From: Mucilaginibacter aquatilis
GTDB taxonomy: Bacteria; Bacteroidota; Bacteroidia; Sphingobacteriales; Sphingobacteriaceae
Length of the DNA: 64,000 nucleotides
NCBI RefSeq assembly: GCF_009755275.1
Contig: NZ_WQLA01000003.1
Coordinates: forward strand, 496,001 to 560,000
Reading direction: 5' to 3'
Every line of letters begins with the position of its first letter. The stretch's first letter is position 1. A model generated the notes under the pieces. The model saw nothing but the letters and a program-made list of their open reading frames with translations, was not told where the DNA came from and searched no databases. Position numbers and translations under genes: made by a program. Shown in pieces: positions 36,233 through 45,178 of this stretch.

Positions 36233-37647
36233 AAACGGGCTAAAAATGACAGGGACCTTGGTAAAAGATGCCGGTGGCCTAAAAAGAACGCATGTTCAGG
36301 ATCTTCGAATAATGAAATCCTCATTTTTTCACGTATGCTGTTGGACTTTATATTTTGCTCCCGATAGGCACCTTCCAGAAGTACATTGCAGCGTTCAACA
36401 ATGTAGTCGGGATGTCCGGCCCTTTCGATCAGCGCGAAGGGATTATGCTCCTCCCGTATATAGCGGTATACCGAACTATACTGCACCGTCGGTTGTTTGA
36501 ATCTTAAATGGTAACAGGTGAAGAACAAGCAGGCCAGAACATAATCCGCTTCTTCATGACCAAACTTGTCCACATAGAAAATGACCGCAGCAACGAATAG
36601 CTCATGAACATACCGGGTGCCTGTATTATGGTCAAAATGCTTCAGGTTGGTTTCCAGTTCACGAAAGAAAGGGCCAAGCTTATTCCCGACGATGATCTGT
36701 TTATATAGCTGGTAATATTTCTGGGTGAACCAAAAGAAGGATTCGCCACCTTCAAGCGACTGCGTGATCTGCAATGGTAGCGAAAGCAGGGCATCATCAT
36801 TAATAAGTATACTTCCGGAACGATAGATACCGTCATGTCTGTCAAAGAACAGTTCCAGGCCTTTGCCGCTGACCGGGTCGTATCTCCACGTCCTGAATAA
36901 GGGGGCCTGCTGATATCTGTTCATGAGATATCCTGATCGGTCAGACCTGTGTATACGTTGCGAGCGGAACTCTTTTTTGATATCCAGTTCGCGGTACTCT
37001 TTACGCCCCCATTTTCGCCCCCTGCCCAGGATGCTGCCTAACAACGTTCCAATTTTAAGGGCAGGATCTTTTTCAAGGGATTGCCACTTGACCGCACAAT
37101 CCTCCGCCAGAGCCGGGTCCGCAATGTAACGTAAGTGATGTGCCTTGAGTATCTCATGGTCGTCCAGCCTTTTTCCACGCGAATTCTGACTGTCAAAAAA
37201 TGCAAAAGCGTCATCAAGATCAGGAGCGTACAGAACGATAAAGAAGATATCCGCGAAATCAAGCTCCGGACCACCACCTTTCTTTTTAATCATATCGTTT
37301 ATTAGAGCGGCGTTCTTCCTGACATTCTCCTGAGCCGATAAGTAACGGAATGGCCTTTTCATCAGAAAGTTAGAGGCCCCGGTATTCAACAATCTGTGCA
37401 GTATCGCGAAGGTGGTGAGACGCTGTTGCCCGTCAACGATATCGGTCAGGGAGCCGTTACGATGGAATATCAGACTTCCCATGACCAGCGTATCCCCCTT
37501 CTTCGCTTTGTAAAGATCAGACATAAGCGGGATCACCTGCTGGTCCGTCCAGGAATACGGACGCTGATACACCGGTATGGTAAGATCATGATCCGCCAGT
37601 AAGTCCTTCAGACTCATAACCTTCGTCTCTAACCTGGTTCCTGACAT
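36229..37647 (-). CDS. DUF262 protein without a complete DUF1524 domain
   Basis: 472 residues. The DUF262 motifs are clear: LTIPVYQRPYSWTDQQV near 23, MGSLIFHRNGSLTDIVDGQQ near 57, then RLTTFAILHRL. The C-terminal region is a different helical domain. Only a lone HRHLLPRS near the very end recalls the H-x-x-P start of DUF1524, and the rest of that nuclease is missing. It may be the NTPase/sensor of a pair whose nuclease is the downstream gene. It lies divergent from the GIY-YIG-like gene. Confidence 0.82.
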   Translation of the reverse strand: MSGTRLETKVMSLKDLLADHDLTIPVYQRPYSWTDQQVIPLMSDLYKAKKGDTLVMGSLIFHRNGSLTDIVDGQQRLTTFAILHRLLNTGASNFLMKRPFRYLSAQENVRKNAALINDMIKKKGGGPELDFADIFFIVLYAPDLDDAFAFFDSQNSRGKRLDDHEILKAHHLRYIADPALAEDCAVKWQSLEKDPALKIGTLLGSILGRGRKWGRKEYRELDIKKEFRSQRIHRSDRSGYLMNRYQQAPLFRTWRYDPVSGKGLELFFDRHDGIYRSGSILINDDALLSLPLQITQSLEGGESFFWFTQKYYQLYKQIIVGNKLGPFFRELETNLKHFDHNTGTRYVHELFVAAVIFYVDKFGHEEADYVLACLFFTCYHLRFKQPTVQYSSVYRYIREEHNPFALIERAGHPDYIVERCNVLLEGAYREQNIKSNSIREKMRISLFEDPEHAFFLGHRHLLPRSLSFLARL

Positions 37648-37721
37648 TATTAATTGTGTATTACAGATTTAGTTCCTGAATTTAAGAGTAATTTTTAACT
37701 TTAAAAAATAACCTTATTACG

Positions 37722-38147
37722 ATGCATCAATCCGCACACAAACGTGTGAACGTCAATATCACATGGGGAAAACCCTTGACGTTCGCAGCTCTGAGGGAAC
37801 TACAAGAAGAAAAATGCCGTGACACCTGTTTTTATAAGATACCAGGCAGGCATAACAACCGTTACAAGTTATTCTATACCGGGAAATGCGTCGACCAATA
37901 TGTAACGGTCCGGACATTTCAAAAGGACCATCTGACCAAACCAGCGAACTTCAGGCAGATGCGTAAGAAGAGTACGTTAATGGCCAGCCTGGGTGAAGTG
38001 AGTGCGTACCGGAAACCGCAACCGGCCGAGCCCGGTAAGTTGGATAGTCTTCTGATATCCTCCCCTACGAACGCAGATTTCTCCTGCATTAAGAACAAGC
38101 AGTGTCGCCTAGTCACAATACCGGAAGAACTGTCGTATAGCCGTTAA
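37722..38147 (+). CDS. GIY-YIG-like nuclease domain protein (tentative)
   Basis: 141 residues. FYKIPGRHNNRYKLFYTGKC followed by an arginine and QKDH fits a diverged GIY-YIG core, where YTGK stands for the YIGK element, and a late LLISSPTNADFSCIKNKQ fits the glutamate/asparagine end of that fold. Key residues are only partly kept, so the family call is tentative. It is 98 bp before the helicase gene and may be part of that system. Confidence 0.45.
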   Translation: MHQSAHKRVNVNITWGKPLTFAALRELQEEKCRDTCFYKIPGRHNNRYKLFYTGKCVDQYVTVRTFQKDHLTKPANFRQMRKKSTLMASLGEVSAYRKPQPAEPGKLDSLLISSPTNADFSCIKNKQCRLVTIPEELSYSR

Positions 38148-38245
38148 GGAATAGCCCGAAGAGGGATGTATGGGGTTCGAGGCCTATGGACTGATCGTCA
38201 ATAAGCAAATATTCACAATACTCAATAAACCTAATATCTTATCAA

Positions 38246-39703
38246 ATGCGTTTAGAAGAATGGCTTGTCGCTGACAGCAGGCTGGATGAGCAACAATATG
38301 AGATTTATATGTCCGAACCGGGCAATAGCATGGTCATTGCGGGTAATGCGGGCAGCGGAAAGACCGTGCTCGCCGTACTGCGGGCAAAAAGAGTGTCCAA
38401 TCTGGGTTCGTTCGTACTCCTGGTCTTCAACAAGGCCCTTAAAGCGATGCTGGAGTTCGGATTTATGGCTCAGCAGTTGTCCGCGGACGCAACGATCTAT
38501 GCCTGGGCTTGGGAGAACCGGGGAATGGATCTCTCCGGACTGGTCTTTTTCCCTATCACTAAGAATGGAGAGAATGTACAATATCTTTCAAGCCACATTT
38601 ATCTCCAAAAAGGTGACCGGATCGAGGTCTACAAAAAAAGTGACCATGTAAGGAAGTCACATTATGCCGCACTGCATGCCGCTTATCTTCGTGATTTCAA
38701 AACGCTTACCCCGGAAGAGATCCGGAGCAGGGAGGCCGAGATCACCAGGTTCGTCTCCGTCGACTTTGCAGATTGGATCGGTAATGCCTATTGGCAGACC
38801 TATGGACGACGAACATGTTTTTACGAATTGGAAAAGATCCTGTCCCCGCAGGAACTGAGATTGACGGACAGCACCAAATTCGAATCGTTGTCAAGTGCCA
38901 TCCTGTTCGTGCCGTTCAAGTTCAAAAAAGATTTTATGATTCTGGATGAAGCGCAGGATTTTCAGGCCGAGCAGATAGAATCATTAAGGTCGGATTTTAC
39001 CAAAAGCATTGTGTTCTTCGGCGACACAAGTCAGAAGCTTTCCACATCGGGGACATCCATAAACGCGATTGCCAAGACCATGGCATGCGAATACGTCGAA
39101 TTACAAAAGAACTATCGTGTAACTAAGGAGATCGCACGTCTGGCCGAATATATGTTACCTGACGATGAACGGACATTGGTCCGCAGATGTAACAAGGACT
39201 GGGGCAACGCGTTACCGGTAGTAAAAAAATGCAAGTCCCTGGATGAGCAGATCGACTTCATATTAGGCATCATCAAAGCAGAAGATCTGACAGATGTCGC
39301 TATATTGGTGCCGACCAACAAGATGGTCGAGATCGTGGTCAAAAAAATGAATGAAAAAGGAATGGATTCACAATATCGCTATAACCGTCCGTTAGGTGGT
39401 TTCACTGAGGCCTTGAACGACTTTATGTCCGGAGAACTCGGAGGCGGTTATTATAACCAGATTGACAACCTTAATTTTCAGAGCACGCTTCCTTGTGTAC
39501 TTACTTACCACAGTTCCAAAGGGACACAGTTCGAGACGGTGTTCATACCGTTTGCTAACGACAGTATGCATTTCAATGGGATCAAAAAGAATGCTTTCTA
39601 TGTCGCAATGACCCGTGCCAGCAGAGAATTATATCTTACTTATGAGGATAAGCTGACATCAGCTTTTGCACCAGTACCTGTGTCCTGCTATAGAAGTGTC
39701 TGA
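38246..39703 (+). CDS. UvrD-like superfamily 1 helicase
   Basis: 485 residues. Motif I is GNAGSGKTVLAVLRAKR (near 33), motif II FMILDEAQDFQ (near 231), motif III GDTSQKL, motif IV LQKNYR, motif V TYHSSKGTQFETVFIPF and motif VI YVAMTRASRELYL. The size and motif set resemble small defence helicases such as GajB, yet the next gene is not a GajA-type OLD nuclease. It should bind and move along DNA using ATP. It is followed 2 bp later by a large coiled-coil protein, clearly in one operon. Confidence 0.85.
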   Translation: MRLEEWLVADSRLDEQQYEIYMSEPGNSMVIAGNAGSGKTVLAVLRAKRVSNLGSFVLLVFNKALKAMLEFGFMAQQLSADATIYAWAWENRGMDLSGLVFFPITKNGENVQYLSSHIYLQKGDRIEVYKKSDHVRKSHYAALHAAYLRDFKTLTPEEIRSREAEITRFVSVDFADWIGNAYWQTYGRRTCFYELEKILSPQELRLTDSTKFESLSSAILFVPFKFKKDFMILDEAQDFQAEQIESLRSDFTKSIVFFGDTSQKLSTSGTSINAIAKTMACEYVELQKNYRVTKEIARLAEYMLPDDERTLVRRCNKDWGNALPVVKKCKSLDEQIDFILGIIKAEDLTDVAILVPTNKMVEIVVKKMNEKGMDSQYRYNRPLGGFTEALNDFMSGELGGGYYNQIDNLNFQSTLPCVLTYHSSKGTQFETVFIPFANDSMHFNGIKKNAFYVAMTRASRELYLTYEDKLTSAFAPVPVSCYRSV

Positions 39704-39705
39704 AT

Positions 39706-41571
39706 ATGAACATCAATAATTATCATTATCTTCCGTTATCATCCTGGAACATCAACAGTCTGTTTACAACCGAGAGCGTATCCCCACATTATTTCTACGG
39801 TTCAAGGCGATTTGGTACCATGCGTAACACGCTGACAACGGATCAGGAGTTACCGCTACAGTTCGATAATTGTCTGGTTCTCTATCCTCAACCATTCCGG
39901 TTCAGACCATTAAAAGGCCGGCCGGTGTTCCTGGCCATTCTTAAAACGAGCCTGCCGGACAGCAAATATGTTGTCAGCAAGGATGGCCTGACCTATTGCT
40001 ACCGTACCATCTATCTGAGGAGGGATCAGTGCTTTATCTGCATCGCAACGGAAGAAGATAAAAAGTTGATACTGGCAGATGCCTCACCGAGTATCGAGGT
40101 GAAGACTATCCCTAAATACCTGTTGTTCAAAGGAAGTTCCAGTTTCAGGATCATTGCAGACGACCGTAAGTTCGATCTGATGTTCCATAGTCCTCAGATT
40201 CATTACCCTGACAGGTTACTGCTGAATAAGCGTTCAGAATCCCAACCGTATTTTGACCGGGCCTTCAATCAGATCAAAGGAACATTATATGGACTGATCT
40301 GCGGCACCATCGGTGGCAGGAACGATTCAGAAATCGAATTGGAAAAAGGGTTTCAGGAGTTGCAGAACGTGATGACCGCAACCAAAGGCAAAGCAGAGCT
40401 ATCCGAAGGTTTCACGCCGGATCTGTTCATTGAGCTCCGCGCAAAAATCAAGGGCACCAGAGATCGTTTCAAGGCCGCGAACAAAAAGGAAAAGACAAGC
40501 AAATTCGACCTGTTGGATCATTACCTTAATGAACTGGTGACTTACACGGAAAGACGATCACAGGAGTTGGCGCGGCAACGTACCGCTATGATCCCAGCCG
40601 TTGAAGAGGATACTGAGTACCGTTCGCCTTTATTGAGTGATGCCATGAGCGGAAAAGAGCTGTTAGAGCGGCATCTGTCCGAACTGAATGCTGATATTCA
40701 GCGGATCACAGATGAATTAAAGGACCTGGGACGGTCGGCCAAGTACAAAGACCGGCGGTCCTTGTTGAAAGAACAAAGGTCTGATCTTAACGACCGCGGT
40801 AAGGAACTTAAAAAGCATATCTCCGCTTTAAAGTCGCGCATCAACTCCCTGCAATACAGGGGTCTCAACAGAACGCTGAACGGCAGGACAAATTTCGATG
40901 GCAACATTGAGGACATCTATTACAAGATGGGCACTTTAGTGACCGAGATGAATTTCAATAATAAGGCAAGATTTTTGGGTAAGAAAAGAAAGGATACTGA
41001 ACTTGACCTTGAACCATATCTGTTCGATATCAAGCACCTGACCAGATGCTACTACAATGACAAAGTTGAGACCGATGATCAGATACTCTTAGCGCATGAC
41101 CAGGCACATTTTCCTGATAGTGAATTGTTCAGGATCATCATTGATACCTTATTGCTGAATGCCAAAGGGCAGCAGGATATTAACGAGGGCCAGATCAACT
41201 CGATCTTAAGTGACGTGATCCGCAAAATGAACGGTAAAAATGAGTTGACTGACTCATTAAAAGCGTTACACCAGCTGCAGGACTACCGTGCCACAAAGGC
41301 GTTCGAATACGTTCTTCCCGATAACACACCCCTGATAAGGAACTTTATCGCGTTCTTATTCAAACCCAATAGTATGGAAGAACTTCAACGGTACCTCTTC
41401 AACAAGAATATTGAACAACATCACATTGCATATACGTTCTGGGGTGCATTCAACGGGTTTGCGGCCATGCCGAAAACGTTTACCGATCCCATTTTCAATA
41501 AAGGAAATGAGAAATTAATGGATGCGATCGACCAACATTTGTTCTTCCATTACTTAGCCATTGCTCAATAA
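39706..41571 (+). CDS. Large unrecognised protein with central coiled coil, helicase partner
   Basis: 621 residues that match no family I know. The N terminus is beta-rich with a distinctive start (LPLSSWNINSLFTTESVSPH, then FYGSRRFG). The middle is charged and helical with a likely coiled coil (near 325-385, LNADIQRITDELKDLG, KELKKHISALKSRIN). The end has a helical domain with FWGAFNGFAAMPKTF. No Walker, nuclease or zinc motif is evident. It begins 2 bp after the UvrD-like helicase, so the two surely work together. A structural or sensor role is possible. Confidence 0.75.
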   Translation: MNINNYHYLPLSSWNINSLFTTESVSPHYFYGSRRFGTMRNTLTTDQELPLQFDNCLVLYPQPFRFRPLKGRPVFLAILKTSLPDSKYVVSKDGLTYCYRTIYLRRDQCFICIATEEDKKLILADASPSIEVKTIPKYLLFKGSSSFRIIADDRKFDLMFHSPQIHYPDRLLLNKRSESQPYFDRAFNQIKGTLYGLICGTIGGRNDSEIELEKGFQELQNVMTATKGKAELSEGFTPDLFIELRAKIKGTRDRFKAANKKEKTSKFDLLDHYLNELVTYTERRSQELARQRTAMIPAVEEDTEYRSPLLSDAMSGKELLERHLSELNADIQRITDELKDLGRSAKYKDRRSLLKEQRSDLNDRGKELKKHISALKSRINSLQYRGLNRTLNGRTNFDGNIEDIYYKMGTLVTEMNFNNKARFLGKKRKDTELDLEPYLFDIKHLTRCYYNDKVETDDQILLAHDQAHFPDSELFRIIIDTLLLNAKGQQDINEGQINSILSDVIRKMNGKNELTDSLKALHQLQDYRATKAFEYVLPDNTPLIRNFIAFLFKPNSMEELQRYLFNKNIEQHHIAYTFWGAFNGFAAMPKTFTDPIFNKGNEKLMDAIDQHLFFHYLAIAQ

Positions 41572-41650
41572 TTAAATAGTTCATGTTAAACGTTTGTCAG
41601 CGGAAATTCCGAAACAGATTACGAACTTGTAAGATCTGATTACTCCGCTA

Positions 41651-41753
41651 TCCCTTTACCCGTGCAGCCCTCCCGGATAGCTGTCTATAAAAGAAAAACA
41701 ATAAAAAAGAAAGTCAGAGGAGCGGTCGCAAAGGCGGAGCGGGAGACTATAAG
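41651..41753 (-). repeat. Dispersed noncoding repeat, copy 3 (partial)
   Basis: Matches the first ~100 bp of copies 1 and 2 (CCCTTTACC, CCTCCCGGATAGCTGT, AAAAAAGAAAGTCAGA, AGCGGTCGCAAAGGCGGAGC) and then diverges after GGGAGACTATAAG. Unlike the other copies, no leftward gene starts beside it; the helicase operon ends 80 bp to the left. It looks like a truncated relic. Confidence 0.7.
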
Positions 41754-42042
41754 ACAGCCTCCGCCCGCGTGCCGAATTGCGTTTTCCGTGCAAGTCCGGC
41801 CGCCTGAAGAATGACCTTTCGTATTTGTTGTTTAGTTGCTGTTACCTTGTCGTGAATCATGTATATATTCAAGCCACCAATATTCAAATCAAATAAATTC
41901 TGTAAATAAAAAGCGCCATTGTCATCTAGTTAACCTCGAACCTACCAGTTGCATGTTACTGATCATCATCAAAGTCGCCCTTATCTACCAGGTCGCTCAT
42001 TTAAGACACTGTTGATCATTGAGTAATTCAAAACTTATATAA
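41754..42042. other. Non-coding stretch beyond repeat copy 3
   Basis: No gene is seen. The start (GACAGCCTCCGCCCGCGTGC) may be decayed repeat sequence. The rest is AT-rich and lies between two convergent units. Confidence 0.4.
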
Positions 42043-43053
42043 TCAAAGAAGCGGATTTTCCCTCGAAAAAATGCGACCCTTCAAAGCGAAATCCCGCTGC
42101 ATCTTACCGCAGGTACGATTGAGGATTTCAGACTGTTTAAAAGGTATTTCCTCTTCCTGACAGATCTTTTGCTCAACCTCATGCAAGTCGGCCAAACCCC
42201 ACAATTCAATCATTTCTTCTTTGACCGAGTCTGGATAACGTTGCGATGCCCGATGGATCAGTTTGGCATATCTCCTTTCGTTAGGTAGATTGATCCGATT
42301 TACTATGCCCAGATCGAAGTTAAATACCGGCGAGCGCTCATCAGTGTGATCAAGGGTGATCGTATAAGGTGTCAAATCGTTTGCGTAGTCGTGATCAAAA
42401 GTATTACCATCGTCGTAATGATCCAGGTAAGGATGAAAATGTGTTACCGGAGTGAAGGTCCGCTGTTGCTTAAAATTTTCATTGCAGGGTGAACAAGCAG
42501 GTATCAGGTTATAAAATGATAAACATAAATATGGATAAGTTGCCTTATCATAAAAGTGATCATAGCTTACAATCGCCAACTGACGCTCCTCATCCCAATG
42601 AACCCAGACCGGCAACATGTTACAATAAGGGCAAACATCGATGCCAAGCATGGTCAACAATCTCTTGCTTTTGACACTTCGTCGCCAGTTCTCATAATCA
42701 AAAACTTCATGCAGTATCTCATGCCCCAGGCTCCCCGGATCAGCACTTCCATGTGCAAGTCCATGTCGGGCATACAGGGCGTTCATGCGGGCGATCAATG
42801 CCGGTGTTGTCTCCGGCCGCACCAGTATAATCTCTTTCAGCAGAGCGCAATCCGCATCAAGCAGTTCGTTATAAAAAGCTGTACGTGCAGCATTGCCATT
42901 ATTTTGATAAAAGTCGCGCTTGCGTACGACGCGCATGACGAGTGAATAGTCATGATAACGTTCCTGAGCCTTAATATACGGACTTATCAGATTCCAATGA
43001 TCTTCGGCAACCTCCGTTATGGGCTTTTCTGCACCCCTTTCGATCTTAACCAT
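42043..43053 (-). CDS. HNH endonuclease, Septu PtuB-like
   Basis: 336 residues. The HNH core has VCPYCNM (C141, C144), SYDHFYDKATYP (D165, H166), NLIPACSPCNENFKQ (C187, C190 and the asparagine). These are the zinc knuckles and metal-binding residues of an HNH nuclease. The gene overlaps the end of an ABC-type ATPase gene by 8 bp. That order, ATPase then HNH nuclease, is the layout of Septu (ptuA-ptuB). It would be the DNA-cutting effector. Confidence 0.82.
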   Translation of the reverse strand: MVKIERGAEKPITEVAEDHWNLISPYIKAQERYHDYSLVMRVVRKRDFYQNNGNAARTAFYNELLDADCALLKEIILVRPETTPALIARMNALYARHGLAHGSADPGSLGHEILHEVFDYENWRRSVKSKRLLTMLGIDVCPYCNMLPVWVHWDEERQLAIVSYDHFYDKATYPYLCLSFYNLIPACSPCNENFKQQRTFTPVTHFHPYLDHYDDGNTFDHDYANDLTPYTITLDHTDERSPVFNFDLGIVNRINLPNERRYAKLIHRASQRYPDSVKEEMIELWGLADLHEVEQKICQEEEIPFKQSEILNRTCGKMQRDFALKGRIFSRENPLL

Positions 43054-44932
43054 TGAGTCTTTTACTTAATCTTTCTTCCAGAATACGTTTCAATACCGGT
43101 TCACCGACCCGGTCTATCAGCTGCTGCACCTTTCGGATGTCGAAGCGGTCACTGCTGAGTATAGGTGCTATGATTTCGTCTTGTATCTTTTGCCTCGCAA
43201 AACTGCTAACGGTTGATTCGCCCAAGAAAAAATTTTCCGTAAACAACGTATGGATATTTCCGCCCAAGGTCCGTTTTTCAGGTCTGCTGACACGAACGTT
43301 CGAGAACCCGAGATCATCTTCGCTTTTTTCCAGCAGAATAATATTCTCGCGGGGCAGGTCGCTAATGATAAAGGGTGAGTGTGTGGTAAGAATAAGATGA
43401 ATTCCGTTCGGACGTATAAGCTCAGAATTAAGGAACTCCAACAAGAAATGCACATAATCACGCTGCCATTCTGGATGAAAATACAAATCGCCTTCATCGA
43501 TGAGCATGAGTACGTTATCGCTTCGGATATCTTTGAGAATAGCAAACAGCCTGGAAAAATAAGCGATTAAAGATTCTTCACCTGCACTCAGCGAAGGCCA
43601 GCGCATGTTCATAAAGGGTAAATCCAGGGCAGTACTGTAATGACGCTCAAAGAATTCGCTAAACAAATCTGAATTTGTCCGTAAAGTCAGTGAATGTTTA
43701 TCTTTTTCAAACTCTGGCCAGTGACGCCGGAAGTACACCTCCAACGCTTCAATATCCGTAAGCTTAGCCAGGATCGGCAACTGCTTCTTTGATCTTTTTT
43801 CATTTTTTTCTGTTGCACGACGCTGCAGGTCCTCAAATAGCCCACGTAAATTATCAATCAGTCTCCCATAGCGCGAATTGTCGTGGTCCAGAAATTCCTG
43901 ACCTTCCCGGAATATGTCGATCAGTTGGATAAAATGTTCCTGTTGCTGAATCAGCAGATCAATTAAAACATTATCCTGCAGGATACTCCGTAAAAGGAAC
44001 AAGGTCAGGTTCTCGTAAAAACGACCTTGTAGCGGATCAGTTCCGTGTTCATAACGAAATTCGATCCGTTTACCGAATTCACTTAGTGTTGCGGATAACC
44101 GATCCGATAGATCCCGAACAAATCCTTCTGGTAAAGACATGTTATCAGTAACGCGTTCGATATTCTCTATCAGATACGATCTCAGCCTGTCAACATCGTT
44201 CCTGGACAATGTGTGAATATTTACAGCTATCGCGTCTATACGTTTAAAAGGAATGTCCGGGCGACGTTGCAATTCATTGAATGCCCGGAGGAACTCCACC
44301 TGCCGTTTCAGCTCTGTATAACGAAACCTTTTGACGCCGCCTAGGGTCCGGATCTTTTTGCTCCTGACCGCCTGATTGATCTTACCGATTTGTTCTTTAA
44401 GAAAACCGGTTGATACATTATAATAATTGACGCTTTCCTTTTCAAAGAAATCGGTCTCTAAGCTATTGGAGTAATATATGGTCGTCAGATTCTTAATGCG
44501 ATCGAGCACCTTTGGATAATCCCGGTAATAAACCTCTTCGAGTGGCAAGCCGGTCTCATTATCAATTTCAATATCGGCACGTGCATACTGATTAATATAT
44601 ACTTTGATCACACCTCCGTCTTTAAAAAACACAATGTCCTGTTCCCGTTCATCCAGCTCTTTTTTATCTTTAATGAACAGATCCCTGAGATAACGCAGCG
44701 TCGTCGATTTACCCACGCCGTTTTTACCGACAATGCCAGTCACATAAATAATATTCTGACCGAAAAAATCCTTGATTAAATCTTCGCGCTGAGCGATCGT
44801 AATGAATGTTTTAGATGCATTATGATTAATGCGGATATCAAAGCGTTGATCAAAGCAAAGTATTTGGTCGCTCAAAACGCCGTATTTCGAGCCTAGTTTG
44901 ATACCTATAAGGTTAGTCGTATGTTCATCCAT
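43046..44932 (-). CDS. ABC/OLD-like AAA ATPase, Septu PtuA-like
   Basis: 628 residues from the ATG at 44932 (MDEHTTNLIG). A longer frame from 45028 adds an unconserved leader. Walker A is GIVGKNGVGKSTTLRYL, followed by a long coiled middle section, the ABC signature WPSLSAGEESLIAY, Walker B NVLMLIDEGDLYFH and the H-loop LILTTHSPFIISD. It is an SMC/OLD-type ATPase that probably senses infection and controls the HNH partner. The 246-bp gap to the divergent gene at 45179 holds both promoters. Confidence 0.85.
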   Translation of the reverse strand: MDEHTTNLIGIKLGSKYGVLSDQILCFDQRFDIRINHNASKTFITIAQREDLIKDFFGQNIIYVTGIVGKNGVGKSTTLRYLRDLFIKDKKELDEREQDIVFFKDGGVIKVYINQYARADIEIDNETGLPLEEVYYRDYPKVLDRIKNLTTIYYSNSLETDFFEKESVNYYNVSTGFLKEQIGKINQAVRSKKIRTLGGVKRFRYTELKRQVEFLRAFNELQRRPDIPFKRIDAIAVNIHTLSRNDVDRLRSYLIENIERVTDNMSLPEGFVRDLSDRLSATLSEFGKRIEFRYEHGTDPLQGRFYENLTLFLLRSILQDNVLIDLLIQQQEHFIQLIDIFREGQEFLDHDNSRYGRLIDNLRGLFEDLQRRATEKNEKRSKKQLPILAKLTDIEALEVYFRRHWPEFEKDKHSLTLRTNSDLFSEFFERHYSTALDLPFMNMRWPSLSAGEESLIAYFSRLFAILKDIRSDNVLMLIDEGDLYFHPEWQRDYVHFLLEFLNSELIRPNGIHLILTTHSPFIISDLPRENIILLEKSEDDLGFSNVRVSRPEKRTLGGNIHTLFTENFFLGESTVSSFARQKIQDEIIAPILSSDRFDIRKVQQLIDRVGEPVLKRILEERLSKRLNG

Positions 44933-45178
44933 GATATGGTAAGGTGAAAGAAAAAATAAATATATAAAATATTCATGTGGGGTAGTGGCAATTACGATTT
45001 TGAAGCGACAATGACCCAATAAGCCCACCGTCCTGTATACTTAAATCAGCACATTTTTAATAGTTTGATAAAATAACTTTTTCATAGTACTCCGAATCGC
45101 GTTTCAATTTTTCAGCAACAAAAAATATTTATTAGGTTTATAGATGAAACCCTTTCATACCGCCTACTTGTCACAATT

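Noticed and set aside
38246-41571. Gabija system
   Set aside because: The helicase fits GajB, but the partner has no Walker or TOPRIM motif.
42043-45178. Retron system
   Set aside because: ATPase/HNH would fit some retrons, but no reverse transcriptase gene is present.
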